DNA from: Pseudomonadota bacterium
GTDB lineage: Bacteria > Pseudomonadota > Alphaproteobacteria > Micropepsales > Micropepsaceae
Direction of reading: 5' to 3'
Length of the DNA: 64,000 nt
Assembly: GCA_021851325.1 (NCBI GenBank)
Contig: JAJZDZ010000012.1
Span: forward strand, 17,501 to 81,500
Positions 1 to 9,948 of this stretch are shown piece after piece. Positions within the stretch are counted from its first letter, which is position 1; each line of letters starts with the position of its first letter. The notes under the pieces are model-generated. The model was not told the origin of the DNA and ran no database searches. It saw nothing but the letters and a program-made list of their open reading frames with translations. The position numbers were made by a program, and so were the translations under genes.

Positions 1-619
<619 letters not shown>

Positions 620-1306
620 TGACAACGAGTCACGCTCATCCAACGCAAGTTGGGTACTCGCTAGCCTTAGTAAAACCAAACCATATGCGGGAAACTCCTC
701 GCACAGCCGTCCAGTACGTACCGCACAGCCAAGCGGTCGTAAAAATCTGGCGGACATGGGGACAATCCGCAGGAAAGATCCATGAAGGCTCCCACCCCGG
801 GAGAGTAAGTGGAAATCCTCAGAGACTTAATGTTTGGGAGATATCAGGTGAAACTTGAAGCACAATGGATAGTCGGTTTTGTCGACGGAGAAGGATGCTT
901 TCATGTAAGCGTCAATCCTCACGCCGAGATGACCGTTGGTTTCCAGGTACTTCCAGAGTTCACTGTGGTCCAGCACAAGAGGGACGTTCAAATCCTGCAT
1001 GCGCTAAAAGCGCATTTCGGATGCGGCGTCGTTCGCGTGAACCATCAGGACCGCATGGCGTATCGCGTTCGTGGGCAGGAACATCTGCGCGAGCGCATAA
1101 TTCCCTTCTTTATGAATCATCCCCTCAAGACAAAGAAAAACGTGGAATTCCTGAAATTCCGCGATGTTCTTTTCTTGATGGAGAAGGGAGCGCATCTCAC
1201 GGCTGACGGCCTTGCGGAAATCCGCAAGATTACCGCCAGTATGAACCGTGGGACGATATCTCAAGATAAAGTCCGGCTCATCGGGAAACCGATCGAGAGA
1301 TAACCG
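620..1306 (+). mobile_element. Group I intron in 23S rRNA (helix 69-71 target)
   Basis: The 687-nt insertion splits the conserved 23S sequence between CCTAAGGT and AGCGAAATTCC. The splice sites can be read from pairing. The exon end CUAAGGU (613-619) pairs perfectly with an internal guide GCCUUAG (664-670), leaving the usual U.G wobble at the 5' splice site (P1). The first 3' exon bases AGCGA (1307-1311) pair with UCGCU (658-662), giving P10. The intron ends in G (1306), as group I introns do. Core elements are visible: a Q-like stretch near 763-774, R around 819-829 (CTCAGAGACTT) and S around 1263-1274 (AAGATAAAGTCC). GACU (824-827) pairs with AGUC (1270-1273) as P7. The endonuclease frame sits in the P8 region between R and S. 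Bacterial introns in this neighbourhood of 23S are known from Thermotoga, Coxiella and Simkania. The exact subgroup is not assigned. Confidence 0.93.
830..1303 (+). CDS. LAGLIDADG homing endonuclease of the 23S intron
   Basis: This is an intron-encoded endonuclease of about 157 residues. It should cut intronless 23S genes at the helix 69-71 target and promote intron homing. The single LAGLIDADG-type motif WIVGFVDGEGCF lies near the N terminus (about residues 13-24), as in homodimeric I-CreI relatives. One motif in about 160 residues fits a homodimer. A GTG at 809 gives a longer version in the same frame, but the ATG at 830 puts the motif at the usual distance from the N terminus and begins just after the R element. 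The frame continues through the S element and stops 3 nt before the 3' splice site, so coding and ribozyme core overlap at the 3' end. It is full length with no frameshift, so it may be active. Confidence 0.88.
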   Translation: MFGRYQVKLEAQWIVGFVDGEGCFHVSVNPHAEMTVGFQVLPEFTVVQHKRDVQILHALKAHFGCGVVRVNHQDRMAYRVRGQEHLRERIIPFFMNHPLKTKKNVEFLKFRDVLFLMEKGAHLTADGLAEIRKITASMNRGTISQDKVRLIGKPIER

Positions 1307-2262
<956 letters not shown>

Positions 2263-2395
2263 ACGCTTTGCACCTCGTTCCATGTCTGGAAATAAGACCA
2301 GGCATATCGCTGCTACCGCAGCGTATTAAATGATCAAGCTTGAGTGTCTTCACGCCTTTGCCCAAGCGGCATTGGCGTCCTGAAGCGTCCTTTGC

Positions 2396-2514
2396 CGGAC
2401 TGGTGGTCATAGCGGGGGAATTCCACCCGATCCCATTCCGAACTCGGCCGTTAAAGCCCCCAGCGCCCATGGTACTACGTCTCAAGACGTGGGAGAGTCG
2501 GTCGCTGCCAGTCC
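2396..2514 (+). rRNA. rrf: 5S ribosomal RNA
   Basis: This is a 5S rRNA of about 119 nt. Its ends, GGACTGGTGG and CCAGTCC, pair as helix I. The internal CCCGATCCCATTCCGAACTCGG segment is the conserved loop B/C region, and the 3' half GGGAGAGTCGGTCGCTGCCAG is typical. It lies about 130 nt after the 23S end, in standard rRNA operon order. Unlike many alphaproteobacterial rRNA operons, no initiator tRNA follows directly. A terminator comes next, and tRNA-fMet is about 7 kb downstream. Confidence 0.96.
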
Positions 2515-2554
2515 TGCTAAGGACGCTTCAAACCCTGCCTCACAAATCCCCAAG

Positions 2555-2589
2555 AAGGCCCCGCGGGACAGTTCTGCGGGGCCTTTTTG
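2555..2589 (+). terminator. Intrinsic terminator of the rRNA operon
   Basis: A perfect 10-bp stem, AAGGCCCCGC (2555-2564) with GCGGGGCCTT (2576-2585), has an 11-nt loop and is followed by a T run. It lies about 40 nt after 5S rRNA and closes the rRNA operon. Confidence 0.9.
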
Positions 2590-2736
2590 TTGTTGGGACA
2601 GGCGCAGGTTCCGTGCCGTGCCTCTCGATCGGGTATAGGCTCTACGGAGCGCTTCGAGAGAGTGGCGATGTCGGTGACAGACAGCGCCGGCAGATCTTCG
2701 TGGGGGCGTCGCGGCATGCACCGGCCACAGTTCTGA

Positions 2737-3858
<1,122 letters not shown>

Positions 3859-3882
3859 GCGCGCGCTGTCGTAGCCGCGGGG

Positions 3883-4106
3883 ATCAATGGTAAAGTCGCT
3901 GTGATAACGGGGACGGGCAGCGGGTTTGGTGCAACTGCCGCCCGGCATTTGGCGTACCAGGAGGCTTGGCGTACCAAGAGGCGCGGAAGGTGTTAGGCGC
4001 GGGACGCCTAGGGCGGCTGGTTGCGCTCGCCGCGCACGGCGCGATGCTGCAGGGTATGGTGGCGCATAGCGACGTCAGGAATGTACCGCAGGGAGCCATA
4101 AGATGA
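3883..4106 (+). pseudogene. Frameshifted short-chain dehydrogenase relic
   Basis: From 3883 the frame encodes INGKVAVITGTGSGFGA, the beta1-alpha1 NAD(P)-binding start of an SDR with its TGxxxGxG motif. It runs into a stop at 3994-3996. A 17-bp tandem duplication, 3949-3965 and 3966-3982 (TTGGCGTACCAGGAGGC, one mismatch between copies), causes a frame change. After the second copy the shifted frame stays open to a TGA at 4104-4106 that overlaps the ATG of the next gene. Even with one copy removed, the frame would make only about 70 residues, so most of the SDR core is missing. I read it as a decayed SDR remnant. It has no recognisable start codon of its own. Confidence 0.7.
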
Positions 4107-4897
4107 CCAATGCGCCAGCCGATCTGAACGAGCGTGTCGCGATCATCACCGGCGCCGGCCGCGGGATCGGTCGGGCGATGGCCCAGGGACTTGCCGCAGC
4201 CGGCTGTCGGCTGATCGTAACTGCTGCACGCAATGCAGAGGAACTGTCGGCCCTTGTCGCGGACTTTCCGGATCGCATTGTTGCCTTGCGTGCTGACGTC
4301 ACAGACGCAAGTGATTGCGCATGCTGCGTTGATACCGCCCTTGCCCGCTTTGGTCGCCTGGACATACTTGTGAACAATGCCGGGCGAGGTATGCGTACGG
4401 TTTCACCGGACTTCATGACTGAGCCAACGAAATTCTGGCAAACCGACGTCGAGACCTGGCGCACGCTGATTGACACCAACGTCAATGGCCCATTCTTAAT
4501 GGCGCGGGCGGCGGTCCCTGTCATGCTGCGCGCTGGTTGGGGTAGAATCATCAATATTTCCATGAACTATGAGACCATGCGCCGGCGGGGTTTTTCGCCC
4601 TATGGACCTTCCAAGGCCGCGCTGGAGTCGCAAACCGTGATCTGGGCGCAGGATCTGGCGGGAAGCGGGATTACGGTCAATGCGTTGCTGCCAGGTGGCG
4701 CCACCCGAAGCGGTATGATCCCGCCAGGCGTATCGGCAGCTGTTGCCGCAAAGCTGCTCGCTCCGGATATCATGGTGCCACCGTTGCTGTATCTGGCGTC
4801 GTCCTGCTCGGACGGAGTCAGCGGAAGACGCTTTGTTGCAACCCTGTGGCCGGCTGCGGGAGAAGCAGGATGGCCAGGAGCGGAGAACCTCTCATGA
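4103..4897 (+). CDS. Short-chain dehydrogenase/reductase (264 aa)
   Basis: This is a classical SDR of normal length, an NAD(P)(H)-dependent oxidoreductase with a Rossmann fold. Visible motifs are TGAGRGIG (residues 17-24), NNAG (91-94), catalytic Ser near residue 153, and YGPSK with Tyr167 and Lys171. GGGAG lies 8 nt before the ATG. The ATG overlaps the stop of the preceding SDR relic, and its TGA overlaps the ATG of the following AKR (ATGA), so SDR and AKR are probably co-translated. The pairing suggests linked reduction steps on one substrate class, but the substrate is not identifiable. Confidence 0.93.
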   Translation: MTNAPADLNERVAIITGAGRGIGRAMAQGLAAAGCRLIVTAARNAEELSALVADFPDRIVALRADVTDASDCACCVDTALARFGRLDILVNNAGRGMRTVSPDFMTEPTKFWQTDVETWRTLIDTNVNGPFLMARAAVPVMLRAGWGRIINISMNYETMRRRGFSPYGPSKAALESQTVIWAQDLAGSGITVNALLPGGATRSGMIPPGVSAAVAAKLLAPDIMVPPLLYLASSCSDGVSGRRFVATLWPAAGEAGWPGAENLS

Positions 4898-5892
4898 TGA
4901 CGCAACGCAAACTTGGCCGCCTTGGTCCCACCACCTCTGCGATGGGGCTGGGTTGCATGGCCATGTCCGGCGTCTACGGTCGCCTCGACCATGCAGAAAG
5001 CCTTGCCACGGTGCAGGAAGCGGTGGAGGCAGGCCTCAACCTGATTGATACCGGCGATTTCTACGGCATGGGCCACAATGAAATGCTGCTGGGAGAAGCG
5101 TTGCGCGCTATCGGTCGTGAGCGGGTACTGCTCAGTGTCAAATTTGGCGCCCAGCGAGATCCGGCGGGCACCTGGCTCGGGTTCGATGCCAGTCCCAGCG
5201 CAGTCAAGACCGCGCTCGCTTACAGCCTGAAGCGGCTGGGTACCGATTATGTCGACATCTATCGTCCCGCCCGTCTTGATCCACGCGTTCCCATCGAAGA
5301 GACCGTGGGTGCCATCAGTGAATTGGTGCAGGCGGGCTGGGTTCGTTATATCGGCCTGTCCGAAGTGGGTAGCCAGACGCTGCGGCGCGCCACCCAGGTG
5401 CATCCGATCTGCGATCTGCAAATCGAATATTCGCTGCTGAGCCGCGATATTGAGGCATCGATCCTGCCGACATGTCGTGAGCTAGGCATCGGCGTGACCG
5501 CCTACGGTGTGCTCTCACGTGGCCTGATAGGGGGAGACTGGCATTCTGGGGCTGTGGCGTCCGGCGATTGGCGACAGGGAGCGCCACGCTTCAGTGGCGA
5601 CAACCTCACGCATAATCTGCGGCTGCTCGCACCGCTGCAGGAAATGGCGGCGCGCCGCGGGGTCAGCGTCGCGCAGCTTGCCTTTGCATGGGTATTGAGC
5701 CGCGGTCACGATATCGTCCCCTTACTCGGTGCCAGCCGTCGTGCCACTTTGCGCGACGGGCTGCTGGCGTTGCGCTTGAGCCTTGATGACCAGGAGTTGG
5801 ATCTGCTCGATGGCGCTTTCGCAGCAGGCGCCGCTGCCGGTGGGCGCTATCCGGCGCCGCAGCTCAATCATCTGGACAGCGCCCGAGGATGA
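4894..5892 (+). CDS. Aldo/keto reductase with altered His position (332 aa)
   Basis: This is a second aldo/keto reductase, paralogous to the one at 2869. Asp and Tyr (LIDTGDFYGMG) and Lys (LSVKFGA) of the tetrad are present. The strand that normally carries the catalytic His reads DIYRPARLDP, against FYQHRVDP in the first paralog, so the His is replaced. Some AKR subfamilies are built this way. The start is the first ATG of ATGATG at 4894, overlapping the SDR stop by 4 nt, with GGAG upstream. The in-frame extension to 4846 lies inside the SDR and is not needed. The C-terminal cofactor segment VPLLGASRRATLRDGL is present. Function is inferred from family only. Confidence 0.9.
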   Translation: MMTQRKLGRLGPTTSAMGLGCMAMSGVYGRLDHAESLATVQEAVEAGLNLIDTGDFYGMGHNEMLLGEALRAIGRERVLLSVKFGAQRDPAGTWLGFDASPSAVKTALAYSLKRLGTDYVDIYRPARLDPRVPIEETVGAISELVQAGWVRYIGLSEVGSQTLRRATQVHPICDLQIEYSLLSRDIEASILPTCRELGIGVTAYGVLSRGLIGGDWHSGAVASGDWRQGAPRFSGDNLTHNLRLLAPLQEMAARRGVSVAQLAFAWVLSRGHDIVPLLGASRRATLRDGLLALRLSLDDQELDLLDGAFAAGAAAGGRYPAPQLNHLDSARG

Positions 5893-6233
5893 TCTGTGGC
5901 GCCGGATAGCCTCCGGCCGCGTCTGATCTGCTGGCCGCCACTCTTGCAGACAACGAAGACTTCTGGCCGTTGCGGTCCGAGCGGACGTGGTCACCGGCTC
6001 GGGCCCGAGGAGGTGCCGCTCTGGTGGGCAGCGCTTTGTGAATGGGCCCGGTCATTCGCAACGTAGTTTTGGGAGGGCTTCAGCGCTTGCGCGCAGTGCA
6101 CCAGCCGGTGCCTCTAGATCTCTCGCGTGTTTCCTGCCCGCCTGACGCAACCTTTTGACCAAACGCGCCTTAGGTAGAGGTAACGCCGCTCAGAGAGATG
6201 CGGAGGCCAGAGCGTGGCTGCCCCGACGATGCT
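5893..6233. other. Intergenic stretch, no gene seen
   Basis: This is 341 bp between the end of the AKR and the end of the CHAP gene on the other strand. No frame with a plausible start and composition and no strong hairpin was found. The two genes converge here, but no clear terminator could be picked out. Confidence 0.5.
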
Positions 6234-6917
6234 CTAGTCGGTGAGAAAGCCCTTGAGGCGATAGATATGCGTTCCCAGCGCACGAATGCGGGCATCCCAG
6301 ACGCGTACCATGCTCCAGTCATTGTTGGGACTGACGTCGACCACAGGGGCGTTGACATTGATGCGTCCGTCATTGCCCCAATTGGCTTGATCCACGCGTA
6401 CTTCGCGCGAGGATACGATCTTCTGCACCACGGCAACGTGACCCAGACGCAGACGACGCGAGCGCGCAAACACCATAACGGCGCCAGGACGCGGTCGCGT
6501 AATCTCATTGTACAGTCCGCGCGCTTTGGCCCACCAGGTACGGGCGTCGCCAAAAAGGTCGAGGCCGGTCATTGCCCGCGCGAAGGTCACGCACTCGTAA
6601 CGCTTACGCGTCCTGATCACTCTGGGGGTATTGCCGGCATCCCGGGCCAGCTTGAGAAGCAGTGGAGCCGCCAGCCCCTGAATGGCGCTGTCAGGCTCGG
6701 CCAGACGCGGCAGTCTCATGTGCAATTCATGAGGATTGGAATCAACCGTAACCGACATAATCGGCCGTGGCGCGGTCGGCGCGTTGAGCGACAGGTCACC
6801 GGCGAGGCGCGGCGAAATCACGAGTGGGACGGGTGCTGGGGTGGCCAAGGCCGGGGCCGAGGATAGAAGCCAAAGAGCCGCGAGGGCATAGAGCGCAGGA
6901 CGGGGGGCTCGGTGCAT
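6234..6917 (-). CDS. Secreted CHAP-domain protein (227 aa)
   Basis: This is an exported protein with a C-terminal CHAP (cysteine/histidine amidohydrolase-peptidase) domain, a fold used to cut peptidoglycan amide bonds. A signal peptide is clear: a basic start, then a hydrophobic stretch ending in APALA (about residues 22-26). In the CHAP region the nucleophile motif is YECVTFAR (Cys109), the WW segment follows (GDARTWWAKA), and the catalytic His is in LGHVAVV (His160), then QANW. The N-terminal part (about residues 27-95) is proline/alanine rich without a known domain. A likely ribosome site (AAAGGAGCTGG on the minus strand) precedes the ATG. Its role is probably cell-wall remodelling. It could also be an inactive structural CHAP protein. 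Confidence 0.88.
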   Translation of the reverse strand: MHRAPRPALYALAALWLLSSAPALATPAPVPLVISPRLAGDLSLNAPTAPRPIMSVTVDSNPHELHMRLPRLAEPDSAIQGLAAPLLLKLARDAGNTPRVIRTRKRYECVTFARAMTGLDLFGDARTWWAKARGLYNEITRPRPGAVMVFARSRRLRLGHVAVVQKIVSSREVRVDQANWGNDGRINVNAPVVDVSPNNDWSMVRVWDARIRALGTHIYRLKGFLTD

Positions 6918-7147
6918 TCCAGCTCCTTTCTGTGCAATCGCGGACGCGGAGGATTAGCCTTATCCCTTTACCCTATCGCGCGAATACTGCCAAGGCCATA
7001 ATGCCATCTCGGCTATTCATCGGGCCCATGCTCGCGCGCAAAGCTTGCCAAAAGCTTGATCCGGCAGATGTGGAAGAGGGCGTTCGTAGATTTATCCCCA
7101 AGGCTCCCGCTCCAGGCCAAAGTTAGGGCTTGCCTTGAGGAAACAGG

Positions 7148-7165
7148 GGGCTGCGCCCGCAGCCC
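7148..7165 (-). terminator. Hairpin downstream of the Met/His/Lys-rich gene
   Basis: A perfect inverted repeat, GGGCTGCG (7148-7155) and CGCAGCCC (7158-7165), lies 33 bp past the stop of the minus-strand gene at 7198. On the minus strand it is followed by a short pyrimidine tract rather than a clean T run, so termination is inferred. Confidence 0.4.
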
Positions 7166-7197
7166 GGCTGGGCCGCGGGGCAGGACATCGTTCAGCT

Positions 7198-7686
7198 TCA
7201 GGTGGTTGGCATGATCTTGCCGGCGGGGGTAATCGTGACGGTCTGGGTTTTACCCGCCTTCACGGCCGTGGCCATAATGTTCATGCCATTGGGGTGAACC
7301 CCGGTGATGCTGCGATATCCTGCAGCTTCGAGAACGTTGAGAGCCTGGACTTCGCGCTCTCCGGTGCTGGCTGCCTTGGGATGCCAGGCCGCCTTATGCC
7401 AGGTTGCCTTGGATGCTTTGGCCTTGTGCCAGGCTTTGTGAGCCATCTTCTTGGAAGCCATGGCTTTTGAGGTCATCGCTTTGGCGGCCATGGCTTTATG
7501 GCCCATATCAGTGTCCATGGCCTTCTTCACGGTCGCTGCCTTGTGTGCCATCGCCGTTGTCGCCATGCTCTTTGCCTGCATGGCCGCATGCTGCATTTGG
7601 TCCTTCGCCGCCGCAGAGGTCGCGGCCAGCGCCGTGGCCGAACTCAGCAAAACCGCCGAGGCAACCGCGAGTGCAAGTTTGCCCAT
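7198..7686 (-). CDS. Exported Met/Ala/His/Lys-rich repeat protein (162 aa)
   Basis: I do not recognise a named family. A signal peptide ends near ATALAA (about residue 20). The middle (about residues 25-110) is low complexity, built almost only from M, A, H, K, S, T and W, with recurring units such as AMAHKA, AMTSKAMAS and KAWHKA. The C-terminal 50 residues (from EREVQALNVLEAAGY) are of normal composition and look like a small PepSY-like or surface domain. The His/Met content suggests metal binding in the periplasm, as proposed for MXKDX-type pentapeptide proteins, but this is inference. The second ATG of the ATGATG pair is taken because AGGAGG lies 6 nt before it. The ATG at 7689 is the alternative. 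Confidence 0.8.
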   Translation of the reverse strand: MGKLALAVASAVLLSSATALAATSAAAKDQMQHAAMQAKSMATTAMAHKAATVKKAMDTDMGHKAMAAKAMTSKAMASKKMAHKAWHKAKASKATWHKAAWHPKAASTGEREVQALNVLEAAGYRSITGVHPNGMNIMATAVKAGKTQTVTITPAGKIMPTT

Positions 7687-7796
7687 CATTATCCTCCTTC
7701 GTCTCAGGGTAGACCACTCCACCCTGGGTTGATGAGGAAATGACACACTCAAATGATGGCTCCCTGTCACATGGATGAATTATGTGACATTAACCT

Positions 7797-9077
7797 TTAG
7801 GGGTTTTCCATTGCCTGTTCGAGGTCGGCGATCAGGTCCTCAGCATGTTCGATGCCGACCGACAGGCGGATCAGTCCCTGCCCGACCCCAATGGCGTTGC
7901 GCGCCTCCTCACTTAGTCCGGACAGCACCGTGGTCGAAGGATGGCAGGCGAGCGACTCGGTGCCGCCAAGGCTGACGGCAAGTTTGATGATCATAAGACG
8001 GTCCAGAATAGCGAAGGCGCGGGCACGGGAACCAACGTCGAACGCCATTAAAGTACCAGGGCCAGAGCACTGTGCGTCGTAGATCCGTTTCTGGTCGCTA
8101 CCGGCCTTGGCGAGGGCTGGAAAATGCACCTCCTGGACGTCGGTCCGCTGGCTGAGCCACTGGGCGATCCTGGTGGCGTTATCGGCCGCCCGGGACATGC
8201 GCAGGATCAGTGTCTCCAGGCTTCGCGTCAGCATCCAGCAGGAATGCGGGTCCAAAGAGGTGCCGAGCAGTGGTCGTAATGCCCTGACGGGGGCCATCGT
8301 CGCTTTGGTCCCGAGCACGCCACCGGCGATGAGATCACTGTGGCCACCGACATATTTGGTGAGGGAATAAATCGAAAGATCGGCACCCAGCGCGAGCGGC
8401 TTCTGGAACAATGGTCCCATCAGCGTGTTGTCGACGGCAACGATGGGCCTTCTCCCCTGACGCCTTTCACTGGCGCCCGCGCAGGCAACCGCGGCAGCGA
8501 TGTCGGCCAGCCCAGTAAGCGGATTAGCCGGTGTTTCGAGGAAGACAAGCGCAAGCTTGCCGAGCTTTTCCGCCTCGAGGAATGCGCGTTCGAGAGACTC
8601 GTTGCTTGTTGCATCGCCGATGGTGTGCGAGCGGATGCCGAATTGCGGCAGAATATTGTGAAACAGTGCGTCGGTACCGCCATAAAGGGGCTGACTGAAG
8701 AGGATGACATCACCTGGCCGGCAATGAGCCAGTGCGGAGGTCGTGATCGCCGCCATGCCGCTTGCGAACACCGCTCCACTCTCGGCATTTTCAAAAACGG
8801 CGAGCCGCTCTTCGACGATCTGGGCGTTGGGGTGATTGTAGCGGGCGTAAACCAGACCACCTGCAGAATCGTTCGTACCAACAGTGCGTCCAGTGGCGAT
8901 ATCGAAAAATTGCCGTCCGGCGTCGGCGCTCGGGAACGTGAAGGTCGAGGTCAGAAACACTGGCGGTTTGACTGAACCTTCCGAAAGCCTTGGATCATAA
9001 CCGTAGCCCAGCATCAGGGTTTCGGGATGCAGGCCATGATTGCCAATGCTCGTCCTTCGGTAGCCGTCATTGCTCAT
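7797..9077 (-). CDS. Cys/Met metabolism PLP enzyme (methionine gamma-lyase / cystathionine gamma-synthase family)
   Basis: This is a PLP enzyme of the gamma-subfamily, 426 aa. The Schiff-base lysine is Lys241 in SIYSLTKYVGGHSD. Other family marks are YARYNHPN (phosphate-binding Tyr/Arg from the partner subunit), LYGGT (the Tyr stacking on PLP), Asp216 in AVDNTL and SLGGTESLACHP. The N terminus GYRRTSIGNHGLHPET is typical of a subgroup usually annotated only as a cystathionine gamma-synthase family protein. It could eliminate methanethiol from methionine or make cystathionine. Sequence alone does not decide. I took ATG 9077 because the extension to 9149 is unlike the family. A 7-bp hairpin, GTCGGCT with AGCCGAC (9125-9142), sits in the upstream region. 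Confidence 0.88.
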   Translation of the reverse strand: MSNDGYRRTSIGNHGLHPETLMLGYGYDPRLSEGSVKPPVFLTSTFTFPSADAGRQFFDIATGRTVGTNDSAGGLVYARYNHPNAQIVEERLAVFENAESGAVFASGMAAITTSALAHCRPGDVILFSQPLYGGTDALFHNILPQFGIRSHTIGDATSNESLERAFLEAEKLGKLALVFLETPANPLTGLADIAAAVACAGASERRQGRRPIVAVDNTLMGPLFQKPLALGADLSIYSLTKYVGGHSDLIAGGVLGTKATMAPVRALRPLLGTSLDPHSCWMLTRSLETLILRMSRAADNATRIAQWLSQRTDVQEVHFPALAKAGSDQKRIYDAQCSGPGTLMAFDVGSRARAFAILDRLMIIKLAVSLGGTESLACHPSTTVLSGLSEEARNAIGVGQGLIRLSVGIEHAEDLIADLEQAMENP

Positions 9078-9487
9078 TTTTATGCCTGTGGCTGAAGCGA
9101 CGAGACGATGATGCGACTCCCTGTGTCGGCTCTCCAGCCGACGAACCAAATAACAACAAGAGGAAAGATCGAAGTGACGGATGTGGAATTGTGTTCTTCG
9201 CCTATGCCTGACAAATCCTGGTAAATTGCTGATGGGTTTGTGCGGGGCCCCCGACCCAGGGCGCTGTGCCGCTCACGAGGCGCCCGGATCTGCCCCCGTG
9301 CAGGCTGGCGCGTGCCAGGGCTCTTGCCGGGTGTGCCCGGGCTGCCCGATTTTGCGGCGCGCCCGCCCCAACACCGGCACGCTACGAAAAGCTGTCTTCA
9401 GTGCGGGAAGGGGATGGACAGGTTTCGGGCGATGTCCTATACCCGCCCACCTTTCGCGAGGCCTTTCGAAGCCCGTGCGGAACATGA
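9078..9487. other. Intergenic region before tRNA-fMet
   Basis: This is 410 bp holding the upstream region of the minus-strand PLP gene and of the plus-strand tRNA. The only structure I can point to is a short hairpin (GTCGGCT 9125-9131, AGCCGAC 9136-9142). Frames here overlap on both strands in very GC-rich sequence and none has a convincing start. Confidence 0.4.
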
Positions 9488-9564
<77 letters not shown>

Positions 9565-9569
9565 AATTT

Positions 9570-9602
9570 ATGGCGCTAACTCAACGAGTTAGCGCCATTT
9601 TG
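9570..9602 (+). terminator. Terminator of tRNA-fMet
   Basis: A 13-bp perfect stem, ATGGCGCTAACTC (9570-9582) and GAGTTAGCGCCAT (9586-9598), has a 3-nt loop and is followed by TTTT. It begins 5 nt after the tRNA CCA. Confidence 0.9.
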
Positions 9603-9629
9603 ATTCTAGCGCTTATGTTCCCTGCTGAC

Positions 9630-9662
9630 ACCATGGACGCACCATGGACGTAAGATGGGCGC
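9630..9662 (+). repeat. Three-copy 11-bp tandem repeat after tRNA-fMet
   Basis: The units are ACCATGGACGC (9630-9640), ACCATGGACGT (9641-9651) and AAGATGGGCGC (9652-9662), exactly 11 bp apart. Helically phased short repeats just downstream of a tRNA resemble arm-type binding sites of tyrosine integrases. No integrase gene is present, so an old integration event is only inferred. Confidence 0.6.
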
Positions 9663-9741
9663 AAGCGGGAAAGAAATTCCGCGAAATTCATTCCGAAAGG
9701 GCTGTGCCAACACACAGCCGATCCAGATACGCGCGCTAGAC

Positions 9742-9773
9742 AAAACCCCGATCGCGTCTGCGACCGGGGCTTT
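9742..9773. terminator. Hairpin with T run, possibly bidirectional
   Basis: The stem CCCCGATCGC (9746-9755) and GCGACCGGGG (9760-9769) has one mismatch and a 4-nt loop. It is flanked by AAAA on the left and CTTTAT on the right, so on the minus strand it is a hairpin followed by TTTT. No minus-strand gene ends close by. It may be left from a lost gene. The rest of the stretch 9663-9948 shows only one more hairpin, GGCTGTG / CACAGCC (about 9709-9728). Confidence 0.55.
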
Positions 9774-9948
9774 ATCTCTCCATAAAGGCACGCCCCATCG
9801 CGCCCGCCGGTATCCTGATTTCGGGGCAATGTCGCGCGATGCGGCCCACTGGGATGATGCCAAATCATGACGCCTGCGTCATTAATTCCACGTGTTCTGG
9901 CATCCATGTTGCGGTATTGAAAGATAGGGAAAGTAATGGGGCGGTGCG

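Noticed and set aside
7400-7600. Repeats in the Met/His/Lys-rich gene as a CRISPR or satellite array
   Set aside because: The repeats are codon-level (AAGGCC/CAT/GCC units) within an open frame with signal peptide; spacing is irregular. No CRISPR array is present anywhere in the window.
9078-9200. Possible SAM-type riboswitch before the methionine/cystathionine enzyme
   Set aside because: Only a short 7-bp hairpin is present. I found no conserved SAM riboswitch core.
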